In this document: one piece after another, positions 1 to 6,243 of the stretch | How positions within the stretch are numbered: the stretch's first letter is position 1 | How the letters are laid out: each line of letters begins with the position of its first letter | Assembly: GCA_005880345.1 (NCBI GenBank) | Contig: VBGE01000098.1 | Location: 1-11,379, forward strand | Source: Chloroflexota bacterium | GTDB lineage: Bacteria > Chloroflexota > Dormibacteria > Dormibacterales > Dormibacteraceae | DNA: 11,379 nt | Reading direction: 5' to 3' | Notes under the pieces: generated by a model | What the model saw: the letters and a program-made list of their open reading frames with translations, nothing else | Databases searched by the model: none | What the model was told of the DNA's origin: nothing | Made by a program: the position numbers and the translations under genes

Positions 1-875
1 TGGGTGGGCTGGCAGAAGGGACATACAGGCTCGTCCCGTCGTAGGCCGGCGAGGCGAGCAGGCCGTGGACCGCGCTGCCCTCCACTACTGGGCGCTGCCA
101 CACCAGGGTGCCGTCGAATGCCTCGAGCACTGCGAACAGACCCTGCACGGTCGCCTGGGCCACGACCTCGTCGCGGCCGATCCGAAATACGATCGGCGAT
201 GCGCCGACGTCGAGGTCCCGGCCTTGATCCGCATACAGGCTGCTCAGCCACCTTCGCTCGCCGGTCAGCGGATCGAATGCGAGCACGCCATCGACGGGGT
301 TGCCGATGCCGACGTATGCGAATCCGTTCTCGTCGGTGGCCATGGTCGACCACACTCCGCCGCCGGGCTGACAGTTGACCTGCACGCACAGGGTCCAGCG
401 CTGGTGGCCCGCCGTGGCATCGAGCGCGAAGATGCGGCCCGGCACGAGCGGCTGATCGCCATACGGAGAGGCGACCCCGACCATTACCTCGTCGCCATAT
501 ACGACCGGCGGAGATGGTCGGCGAGCCCGCGATTGCGCCGAGCCCGCCCCGCGACCAGACCATCTGCCCGTTCGCTGCGTTGAACGCCTTGACCTCGCCG
601 CCGGCGCTGCCCGCGACCACCATGCCGCGGGCCACCGACGGCGTGCCGTCCACAGCCCCGGCAAGCCGAACCCGCCACGTCACGGCCAGCCTGGCGGCAG
701 CGGCTGAGTCGAGTGTGGCGGTGAACGGATGGCCGTCCCGGCCCAGGTCGCCGCGGTAAGTAGTCCACACCTCGCCGGGCACAGGTGTGGGCAGAGCACT
801 GAGGGTCGAGGAGCCGCATGCGGCAAGGACGATCGCCGCCGCGAGAAAGGCCGCCGCTCTCTGAGCGATCTCCAA
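1..875 (-). CDS. PQQ-like beta-propeller lipoprotein, 3' partial, with apparent frameshift
   Basis: The protein begins at a TTG (873-875) with a basic, alanine-rich signal peptide ending in the lipobox LAAC (Cys about residue 20), so it is predicted to be an exported, lipid-anchored protein. It then shows repeated propeller-blade motifs of the PQQ-like/WD-like family: VKAFNAANGQMVW (about residues 95-107), IFALDATAGHQRW and VLAFDPLTGERRW, plus GASPIVF and LASPAYDG strands. The first about 122 codons and the rest lie in different frames. Reading must shift by one base near 505-510 to go from the strand GSPTIS to VVYGDEVMVGV. Spacing between blade motifs stays normal across that point, so a single-base insertion, or a sequencing error, is the simplest explanation. 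The gene is open at base 1, so the C-terminal blades are missing. Such proteins are often surface or periplasmic scaffolds; no dehydrogenase catalytic residues can be judged here. A TTG start is accepted because no ATG or GTG precedes the signal peptide in frame. Confidence 0.72.
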   Translation of the reverse strand, partial: MEIAQRAAAFLAAAIVLAACGSSTLSALPTPVPGEVWTTYRGDLGRDGHPFTATLDSAAAARLAVTWRVRLAGAVDGTPSVARGMVVAGSAGGEVKAFNAANGQMVWSRGGLGAIAGSPTISAGRIWRRGNGRGRLSVWRSAARAGPHLRARCHGGPPALDPVRAGQLSARRRSVVDHGHRRERIRIRRHRQPRRWRARIRSADRRAKVAEQPVCGSRPGPRRRRIADRISDRPRRGRGPGDRAGSVRSARGIRRHPGVAAPSSGGQRGPRPARLAGLRRDEPVCPFCQPT

Positions 876-957
876 GTATTGTCTCAGTCCGCTGTGAGCC
901 CTCGGCGGCATCCTGTCACAAGACGCCCGAAGCCACCTCGGGCCCTTCCCCCAAAGC

Positions 958-984
958 GTAGGGGGCGTCCCTAGCGCCCCCTAC
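958..984 (-). terminator. Perfect 10-bp hairpin downstream of the zinc-ribbon membrane gene
   Basis: GTAGGGGGCG (958-967) and CGCCCCCTAC (975-984) are exact inverse complements with a 7-base loop. The hairpin lies 22 bases past the stop of the gene ending at 1006 and before the lipoprotein start at 875. On the minus strand the stem is followed by GCTTTGGGGG, which holds only a short T run, so it is a plausible but not textbook intrinsic terminator. It probably separates the PrsW/zinc-ribbon pair from the lipoprotein gene. Confidence 0.6.
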
Positions 985-1005
985 ACCTCCCCTTCGAGCC
1001 GCCGC

Positions 1006-1872
1006 TCAGGACAGCTTCCACTGGACGCCCTGCAGCACAGGCTTGGCCGCGGTCAGGTAGCTCTGCAGATTGTCCTGCCGCGTCAGGACCATGGCTATGT
1101 AGTAGACACTGCCGCTGCTGTTGGCGCCCGCAAAGAGCGCGGCCGCGGCGGGGATGGCGCTTGACCCGCTCGTCAATGTGAAGCAAGTCGTCCAGGAGAT
1201 TCCCTTGGCGCCGTTGAACACCGTGCTCGTGACCGCAGTGCTGGGGCAGGCGCGGGCATCCGGATACGTGGTCTTGAGGTAGTTGTCGATCGTTGCCTTG
1301 TTCTCCTGCGCCGTCTGCGCCGGGGATGACGGCCCGCTGCCCAGCGAGACCGACCCTTCGCCGTTGGGGTCGCTCAAGACGATCGTCTCGCTGTCCTTGT
1401 TCGCCACCGCCCAGCCTTGCGGCACGGGCACGGAGAGGCCGTCGTTCGACGCAGTCGTCGCACCGTAAGTGGGTGCGGCCGTCGGCGACGCAACGGGACT
1501 GGCCGAGGAAGCCGGGCTGGGGCTGGGCAGGGTGCCGACGCCGCTGGAGGGGTTCGACCCGCCGCGATTGGCCAGCACCGCGAACGCAGTGCCGAATCCG
1601 GCCATGAGCACGACCAGGGCCACGACGCCGGCGACGATCAGCATCATCGGTGCGCGGTGCACCGGCACCGTGGCGCCCGCCGGCGAGTAGTAAGGGCTCT
1701 GGTAGCCGCCGGCGCTGAAGGCGGGCGGCGCCATCCCAACCGGAGGCCCGGGTGGCGGTCCCGGAGGAGCCGCCGGTGTGGCTGCCGCCATGGCCAGCGG
1801 GGTGCCGCAGGCCTGGCAAAAGGCATTGCCGTCCGGGTTCTGGACGCCGCAGCGCGCGCATGTCAGCGCCAT
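1006..1872 (-). CDS. Zinc-ribbon single-pass membrane protein with exported C-terminal domain
   Basis: The 288-residue product starts with a zinc ribbon (C5xxC8, C19xxC22), followed by a proline/glycine-rich linker (about 30-70), one hydrophobic segment (about 76-100), a Ser/Pro/Ala-rich stretch (about 103-135) and a C-terminal domain of about 150 residues. That domain opens with a PVPQGWAV-type beta strand common in bacterial lipoprotein-like stress or stability domains. Predicted topology is zinc ribbon inside, C-terminal domain outside. The ATG abuts the TAG of the PrsW gene upstream with no gap, and AGGA inside the end of that gene serves as its ribosome site, so the pair is almost certainly co-transcribed and translationally coupled. 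The extracellular domain has two cysteines (in RACPST and TTCFT) that could form a disulfide. I do not recognise a specific family; the function is unknown. A membrane-bound sensor or a client of the neighbouring protease are inferences. Confidence 0.88.
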   Translation of the reverse strand: MALTCARCGVQNPDGNAFCQACGTPLAMAAATPAAPPGPPPGPPVGMAPPAFSAGGYQSPYYSPAGATVPVHRAPMMLIVAGVVALVVLMAGFGTAFAVLANRGGSNPSSGVGTLPSPSPASSASPVASPTAAPTYGATTASNDGLSVPVPQGWAVANKDSETIVLSDPNGEGSVSLGSGPSSPAQTAQENKATIDNYLKTTYPDARACPSTAVTSTVFNGAKGISWTTCFTLTSGSSAIPAAAALFAGANSSGSVYYIAMVLTRQDNLQSYLTAAKPVLQGVQWKLS

Positions 1873-3009
1873 CTAGGTCCTGGCCTCGCTTCGTGGCTTG
1901 CGCGCCCGCTTCACCGCGGTCGGCGCCGCGGTCAAGGCGACTCCGCAGCTCGGACAGAAGCCCGACGCAACGATGTGCATGTGGCAGTTGGGGCACACCG
2001 TCTCGGCGTACCCCATGTGAGCCGCCTCTTCGAGCAGCGCGTGGTGCAGCAGGTAGCGGACGTACACGAGCAGGCCGCCGACGATCGCCGCCTGCCAGAC
2101 GAGCACGAAGAGCTGGCTGGCCTGCGCGTTCTTCAAGAGCTGCGTCCCCATCGCGAACGCGACGTGCGCGACGACCGCCGTCACCACGCCGCCGATCTCG
2201 CGACGGCCCAACCGGCCGCGCCGGTAACGCCAGATCGCGGCCACGATGATGCCCGCGGCGCTCCCTTGCATGAGGGGCTGAAACACCGCCAGCGTGGCGA
2301 GGTCGAAGATCCAGTTGCCCGGCGCCATGTGGGCGGGGAGGTTGGCCAGCGCATTCGAAAACGTGACGAGCGACTCGGCGAGGCTGAATCCCAGTCCGGC
2401 GGCGATGCCGAAAACCAATCCGTCGATCGTCTCCGGAAAATCGGCGCGGTTGGGCAGGATCAGCGCGGGCAGCGGCTTCAGCACCTCCTGCACGACCGGC
2501 ACCAGGAGCCCGACGAACAGCACCGCGCCCACGCTGATGCCGGCCCCGCGCAGCGGATTGCCGATGTTCGCGTATGGGTTGTAGACCAGCCTCTCGATGA
2601 CCGTCAGCACCAGGCCGATGAGCGCGCCGCCGCCGATCGTGAAGCCGAGCACGGTCGCCGGCTCGTCGCGATAGACCTGGGCTTCGTACAGGTAGATCAG
2701 GTAGAGGACGGGAACCAGAAACGCGGCGACCAGGATCGCGGCGGTGATAAGGCCGGCGATGTAAAGGATGGCAATGCCGGCGAGGCCGACGGCGAATGCC
2801 CAGCGGAACTCGTGGATCTTCTGATGGCCGAGGTGCGGAAAGATCGTGGTGAAGACCGACGGCTGGACAACATGCTCACTGGGATGCGCGGCGTATCGGT
2901 ACGTCCGATTTTTCGCGTCGCCAACCTCACCGGTCGTCCCCTGGTGAGCACCGCACCGAGTGCAGAACACGCCGTCTGGCACGTCGTTGGCGCAGTGATC
3001 GCAGCGCAC
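1873..3009 (-). CDS. PrsW-family intramembrane protease homologue with zinc ribbons at both ends
   Basis: The 378-residue protein has a zinc ribbon at the N terminus (C3xxC6, C16xxC19), about eight to ten hydrophobic segments between residues 68 and 320, and a second ribbon at the C terminus (C339xxC342, C352xxC355). The core matches the PrsW (CAAX-protease/APH-1 superfamily) pattern: QEVLK at 174-178 at the site of the usual EExxK motif, GLGFSLAE at 205-212 matching the FxxxE motif, and AHVAF with H282 in a late membrane helix. The first Glu of the EE pair is Gln, and the intermediate motif (FQPLMQGSAAG) has no His, so activity is uncertain. In Bacillus, PrsW makes the first cut in the anti-sigma factor RsiW. 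No sigma/anti-sigma gene is visible here. The start is GTG at 3007-3009, required to keep the N-terminal ribbon. No clear Shine-Dalgarno site precedes it, but TATCCT lies about 8 bases upstream, consistent with a short-leader or leaderless transcript. Confidence 0.85.
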   Translation of the reverse strand: MRCDHCANDVPDGVFCTRCGAHQGTTGEVGDAKNRTYRYAAHPSEHVVQPSVFTTIFPHLGHQKIHEFRWAFAVGLAGIAILYIAGLITAAILVAAFLVPVLYLIYLYEAQVYRDEPATVLGFTIGGGALIGLVLTVIERLVYNPYANIGNPLRGAGISVGAVLFVGLLVPVVQEVLKPLPALILPNRADFPETIDGLVFGIAAGLGFSLAESLVTFSNALANLPAHMAPGNWIFDLATLAVFQPLMQGSAAGIIVAAIWRYRRGRLGRREIGGVVTAVVAHVAFAMGTQLLKNAQASQLFVLVWQAAIVGGLLVYVRYLLHHALLEEAAHMGYAETVCPNCHMHIVASGFCPSCGVALTAAPTAVKRARKPRSEART

Positions 3010-3069
3010 GGCCGGTAAGGATATAGAGCGCCCCCTCAGTTCCGGGGTTTCGCGTCGAGTTGCCTTGTT

Positions 3070-3111
3070 CCACCCCCCTCTCCCTTTCCCTCTCCCCTAA
3101 AGGGGAGAGGG
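3070..3111. repeat. REP-like palindrome with pyrimidine tract
   Basis: CCCTCTCCCC (3088-3097), loop TAAA, GGGGAGAGGG (3102-3111) form a perfect 10-bp stem. It is preceded by an almost pure pyrimidine run from 3070. It lies between msrA (ends 3172) and the PrsW gene (starts 3009), both on the minus strand. No T tract follows on either side, so it looks more like a dispersed intergenic palindrome (REP type) than an intrinsic terminator, although it could stabilise or end the msrA transcript. Only one copy occurs in this window. Confidence 0.55.
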
Positions 3112-3171
3112 GCGTGGCGCGGGCGGGGGTGGCGGCGGCCCCACCTCCGGATCGCCCGGACTATCCGAGCG

Positions 3172-3684
3172 TCAGGCCTGCTTGGCTTCCTCCGCCTGAG
3201 CGGGCACCCAACCGCGGATGAAGTGGCAGGAATAGTGGCCGTCGTGCTTGTCGAAGTAGCGCTGGTGGTATTCCTCGGCGCGCCAGAAATCTGTCGCCGG
3301 CACGATCTCGGTCACGATCTTGCGGTCAAAGTACTTCTGCGCCTCCACCAATGACTTGCGTGCGGCCTCTTCCTGCTCGGGGTTGTGGAAGAAGATCACG
3401 GAGCGGTACTGGTGACCCATGTCTGGACCCTGGCGGTTCAGCGTGGTCGGGTCGTGCATGTTCCAGAAGGCGTTGAGCAGCTGTTCGTACGTCACCTTGC
3501 TGGGGTCGAATGTGACCTCGACCGCCTCCGCGTGGCCCGTGCGTCCCATGCAGACCTGCTCGTACGTCGGATGGTCGACGTGGCCTCCCGCGTAGCCCGA
3601 TACGGCGTCGGTAACGCCAGGAATCTCATTGAAGAGGTGCTCGACTCCCCAGAAGCATCCGCCGGCGAACGTGGCTTTCTCCAT
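3172..3684 (-). CDS. msrA: Peptide-methionine (S)-S-oxide reductase MsrA
   Basis: MsrA reduces the S-epimer of methionine sulfoxide in oxidised proteins and free methionine, using thioredoxin-type reductant in the cytoplasm. The 170-residue product has the nucleophile motif GGCFWG (C10), GYAGG (30-34), GHAEAV (50-55), the [18 protein letters not shown] block (78-95) and YHQRY (139-143), all hallmarks of the family. Other cysteines are C45 and C153. The C-terminal resolving pair seen in E. coli MsrA is not present in the same form, so the recycling scheme may differ. An in-frame TTG exists at 3694-3696, but I chose the ATG at 3682-3684 because GGAGGGTGAA directly precedes it at ideal spacing and the catalytic loop then sits at the usual position. 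It is divergent from the MFS gene with 29 bases between starts. Confidence 0.95.
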   Translation of the reverse strand: MEKATFAGGCFWGVEHLFNEIPGVTDAVSGYAGGHVDHPTYEQVCMGRTGHAEAVEVTFDPSKVTYEQLLNAFWNMHDPTTLNRQGPDMGHQYRSVIFFHNPEQEEAARKSLVEAQKYFDRKIVTEIVPATDFWRAEEYHQRYFDKHDGHYSCHFIRGWVPAQAEEAKQA

Positions 3685-3713
3685 TTCACCCTCCAAGATA
3701 ATTCGGACAGATC
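3685..3713. promoter_or_regulatory. Compact divergent promoter region of msrA and MFS gene
   Basis: Only 29 bases separate the two start codons. They hold the msrA ribosome site (GGAGG on the minus strand, 3688-3692 region) and an AT-rich patch AAGATAATTC in otherwise GC-rich DNA. GATAAT (3697-3702) matches five of six bases of a sigma-70 -10 box for the plus-strand MFS gene. That would start transcription about 4 bases before its ATG, giving an almost leaderless mRNA. No good -35 box is evident, and the msrA promoter probably overlaps the start of the MFS gene. Confidence 0.35.
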
Positions 3714-5030
3714 ATGGTTCCCCAAAGTGACGATTCGCTAACGCCGCCGCGCCGGCGATGGTGGCACCTGGCGACGATCGACGTCACGCCGCTGCGCCGC
3801 CATCGCGACTTCCGCCTGCTGTTCATCGGGCGGTTCGTGTCCTTCTTCGGCAGCATGATCACGGTCGTCGCATTTCCCTACCAGGTCTACCAGCTCACGC
3901 ACAGCGTGCTCCTGGTCGGCCTCCTCGGTGTCCTCGAGTTCGCCGCCATCCTGGCGGTCGCGTTTGTCGGCGGGGCGCTGGCCGACGCCAGGGACAGGCG
4001 GTCGATGGTGCTGCTGAGCGAGGTGGCGTTGATGGCCTGCAGCCTCTTGCTGGCCGGCAATGCGGCGCTCGGCCACCCCCAGGTGTGGCTGCTGTTCGTG
4101 GTCGCCACCGCGTGGGGCGCTCTCGACGCCATCCAGCGCCCCTCACTGGACGCCATGCTGCCGCGGCTCGTGGACAAGAGCGAGCTCGCGGCTGCGGCCG
4201 CCCTGGGCAGCATCCGCGGCACGCTCGGCCAGATCCTCGGACCGGCCCTGGGTGGGGTCCTCGTCGCCGTCGTCGGCCTTTCCGTCACCTACCTGGTCGA
4301 CGTGGGGACGTTCGTCGCCGGCCTGGCCTGCCTGTGGCTCATGCGAGCCGTGCCGCCGCCTGTCGATGCCGAAAGGCCGAGCTTTCGCCGTGTGCTCGAG
4401 GGCCTTCGTTACGCGCGCAGCCGGCAGGAGCTGCTGGGCACGTATTTCGTCGACATGATCGCGATGTTCTTCGGCATGCCCATGGCGTTGTTCCCCGCGA
4501 TCGCGCAGGGCCTGGGGGGCGCCAGGGTGCTGGGTCTCCTTTATGCCGCGCCCGCGATCGGATCCTTTCTCTTCTCCGCAACCAGCGGTTGGACCGGCCG
4601 CGTGCATCGCCACGGCATGGGCGTGATCGTTGCGGCCACGATCTGGGGCGTGGCCATCATCGGCTTTGGCTTCGCCAATCAGCTGGCGCTCGCCCTTTTC
4701 TTCCTGGCTGTCGCCGGCGCCGCGGACATGATGAGCGGTGTCTTTCGGTCGGTGATCTGGAACCAGACCATCCCGGACTCTCTGCGCGGACGCCTCGCCT
4801 CCATCGAGATGGTGAGCTACACGTCCGGCCCGGCCCTGGGCAACTTCGAAGCGGGGGTGGTGGCTTCGCTGTCCAGCGTCCGGATCTCAATCATCTCGGG
4901 CGGCGTGCTGTGCGTCGCCGGCTGCGTGCTCTGCGCGATCGCCCTGCCCGCCTTTCGCGCCTACGACGCGCGCCAGTACCATTTGGCGCCAGATCCGGCA
5001 ACCGGTGGCGTCAAGCAAGGGAAGGATTGA
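3714..5030 (+). CDS. MFS transporter, EntS/MFS_3-like exporter
   Basis: The 438-residue protein has about twelve hydrophobic segments, starting after a basic cytoplasmic N terminus (PLRRHRDFRLLFIGR, about 26-40). It carries the MFS motif A, GGALADARDRR, at about 86-96 in the loop between helices 2 and 3. The motif R-H-x-D-F-R-L-L at the start, followed by GRFVSFFGSMIT, and the QRPSLDAMLPRLV segment resemble the MFS_3 group that includes the enterobactin exporter EntS and various drug/small-molecule effluxers. The substrate cannot be told from sequence. The start at ATG 3714 has only a weak GGACAG upstream; an internal start at about 3758 in another frame is spurious. The stop TGA overlaps the TTG of the next gene, so the two are likely one operon. 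Divergence from msrA hints at stress-related control but proves nothing. Confidence 0.9.
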   Translation: MVPQSDDSLTPPRRRWWHLATIDVTPLRRHRDFRLLFIGRFVSFFGSMITVVAFPYQVYQLTHSVLLVGLLGVLEFAAILAVAFVGGALADARDRRSMVLLSEVALMACSLLLAGNAALGHPQVWLLFVVATAWGALDAIQRPSLDAMLPRLVDKSELAAAAALGSIRGTLGQILGPALGGVLVAVVGLSVTYLVDVGTFVAGLACLWLMRAVPPPVDAERPSFRRVLEGLRYARSRQELLGTYFVDMIAMFFGMPMALFPAIAQGLGGARVLGLLYAAPAIGSFLFSATSGWTGRVHRHGMGVIVAATIWGVAIIGFGFANQLALALFFLAVAGAADMMSGVFRSVIWNQTIPDSLRGRLASIEMVSYTSGPALGNFEAGVVASLSSVRISIISGGVLCVAGCVLCAIALPAFRAYDARQYHLAPDPATGGVKQGKD

Positions 5031-5554
5031 GCTCGAACCAGATCGCCGTCGTGCTCGCAGCGGCCGCTGCCCTTTTTGCTCTGTGGGCGGCGGTCTTCGC
5101 CACCCGCGCCGACCTCGCGATGCGCCGTGAGGTCAGAAACGCGAACAAGCGCTGGGAGGCCAGCACCAAACCAGTGCCGCATGTCACGTACACGCAGTTC
5201 GTCGCTCCCGGACAGTCCATCCAGGTCCAGGTGGAAAACCTCGGCGGCACACTGGCCGGGTGCGGGCTGATCGTCCAGAACGCCGACGAGATCTATGCCG
5301 CGGAGCTGACGTTGCCGGAGAAGGCGCCGGCCCGTCCGATCTCGCTGCCGTTCATCGTCAAGGCCTGGCAGCGAGCCTCGCAGCCGAAGGCGCTGCTCAT
5401 GGTCGCGCGCGACGTCGGCGGGCGCTGCTTCGACTGCCTCGACGGCGGGAAGGAGATCAAGGACCCCCGCAAGTGGGTCGGGTCTCAGCTCCGCGGGCTG
5501 CGCATGCAGGGCATGGTCGACTTCCCTACGATCACCGGCGCCACGAAGCGCTAA
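5027..5554 (+). CDS. Membrane-anchored protein of unknown function
   Basis: The 175-residue product has an uncleaved-looking hydrophobic anchor at about 6-26, a basic/charged stretch with RREVRNANKRW (33-43), then a globular part with beta-strand-like segments (SIQVQVENLGG, 64-74) and a C134xxC137 pair (RCFDC). An additional C79 lies in GCGLIV. The start is TTG at 5027-5029, overlapping the MFS stop as TTGA. AAGGGAAGGA lies immediately upstream as a strong ribosome site, and no ATG or GTG gives the full anchor. The part after the helix resembles the short immunoglobulin-like domain often found behind a single membrane helix in small bacterial proteins, but I do not recognise a named family. 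Overlap with the exporter gene suggests a shared transcript and perhaps an accessory role. Confidence 0.8.
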   Translation: MSSNQIAVVLAAAAALFALWAAVFATRADLAMRREVRNANKRWEASTKPVPHVTYTQFVAPGQSIQVQVENLGGTLAGCGLIVQNADEIYAAELTLPEKAPARPISLPFIVKAWQRASQPKALLMVARDVGGRCFDCLDGGKEIKDPRKWVGSQLRGLRMQGMVDFPTITGATKR

Positions 5555-5746
5555 GGCGCGGCCGGAAACCCGCGGCGAGAGATTCGGCGATCCAGGCGGT
5601 CCAGATTCGGGCGAAGCGCCGAGCAGCGCAGCGAGCGCATCCGTTGATGCGTGAGCGAGCAGCACAGAAGCTGAGCCCGAAGATGGGCTGCATGGGCGCC
5701 GAAGATCCGCCGGGGGCTTTTCGGCCGCGCCTTCAGGCCGCGCCTT
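5553..5746. repeat. Nested inverted repeats filling the convergent gap
   Basis: The arm AAGGCGCGGCCGGAAA (5553-5568) pairs with TTTTCGGCCGCGCCTT (5718-5733) over 16 positions with one G-U type mismatch. GGCCGCGCCTT recurs 13 bases on (5736-5746) and could pair with the same left arm. Inside, TTCGGGC (5606-5612) matches GCCCGAA (5675-5681), and an apical hairpin CGCATC-CGTT-GATGCG spans 5636-5651. The outer arms touch the stop codons of both converging genes (TAA at 5552-5554 plus; TAA at 5748-5746 minus). This may act as a two-way transcription end or be a dispersed repeat; no T tract is present. I see no coding potential in the gap. Confidence 0.55.
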
Positions 5747-6183
5747 TAGTGGACGTGGTCGAGCTCCGCCTTCAGGTTTAGCTGGACGTTGCCCTTCAGC
5801 GCCTGAGACACCGGGCACCCGTCTTTGGCCTCCTCGGCGAACTTCTGAAAGTCGCCCGCACTCAGGCCGTGGATGTGGCCGCGGACCGTGATGGTGCTCG
5901 AGACGATGCCTTTGCCCGGCACGAACTCGACCTCGGCCGACGTCGTGAGCCGCTCGGGTTGGTGGCCGGCCTTGGCGAGGCCGTTGGACAGCGCCATCGA
6001 GTAGCAAGCGGCGTGAGCGGCCGCGATCAGCTCTTCAGGGCTCGTGCCCCCCTTCTCGCGGTCCGCGCGGGAGGCCCACGTCACCCCAAACTCGTTGAAA
6101 GCTCCGCTCGCGACCTTGACGCGGCCCTTGCCGCTCATCAAATCGCCTTCCCAGACCGCGTCCGCCCTGCTGATCGTTGCCAT
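5746..6183 (-). CDS. osmC: Organic hydroperoxide reductase OsmC
   Basis: OsmC-type enzymes reduce organic hydroperoxides with a cysteine pair, protecting against peroxide and osmotic stress in the cytoplasm. The 145-residue product aligns by eye with E. coli OsmC (143 residues): WEGDLMSGKG (11-20), EKGGTSPEELIAAAHAACYSMAL (43-65, shown here by its key C60) and DGCPVSQALKG (121-131, C123). C60 and C123 are the peroxidatic and resolving cysteines, and R39 and E50 fit the conserved Arg and Glu. The pattern is OsmC rather than Ohr. The reading frame continues far upstream, but the ATG at 6181-6183 preceded by GGAGGTGG is the clear start. It is divergent from the cupin gene, with 60 bases between starts. 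Confidence 0.94.
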   Translation of the reverse strand: MATISRADAVWEGDLMSGKGRVKVASGAFNEFGVTWASRADREKGGTSPEELIAAAHAACYSMALSNGLAKAGHQPERLTTSAEVEFVPGKGIVSSTITVRGHIHGLSAGDFQKFAEEAKDGCPVSQALKGNVQLNLKAELDHVH

Positions 6184-6203
6184 GCATCCACCTCCAGATT
6201 TGT

Positions 6204-6211
6204 CTGTACAG
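6204..6211. promoter_or_regulatory. Palindrome CTGTACAG in divergent osmC/cupin gap
   Basis: A perfect 8-base palindrome lies near the middle of the 60-base region between the osmC and cupin starts. Its position suits an operator serving both genes. At this length a chance match is quite possible, and no clear -35/-10 pair was found around it. Confidence 0.2.
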
Positions 6212-6243
6212 CCTTGATGTTGAACCATGGCGGGACATCGCTT

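Noticed and set aside
484..819. Minus-strand 111-codon frame over the lipoprotein
   Set aside because: It is Arg/Gly-rich, out of frame with the signal peptide and propeller motifs, and hence a shadow.
971..1996. 341-codon minus-strand frame
   Set aside because: It is an alternative frame of the zinc-ribbon gene and the end of the PrsW gene, with low-complexity Gly/Arg/His composition.
1417..3018. 533-codon plus-strand open frame
   Set aside because: It is antisense to the PrsW and zinc-ribbon genes, rich in Arg/Asp/His, with no recognisable domain; long shadow frames are expected at this GC content.
3685..3696. TTG start extending MsrA by four residues
   Set aside because: The codons would translate the ribosome site itself; the ATG at 3684 is preferred.
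3758..5026. Upstream part of a 598-codon plus-strand frame ending at 5554
   Set aside because: This part is an arginine-rich shadow of the MFS gene. Only the segment after 5027, with its own ribosome site, is real.
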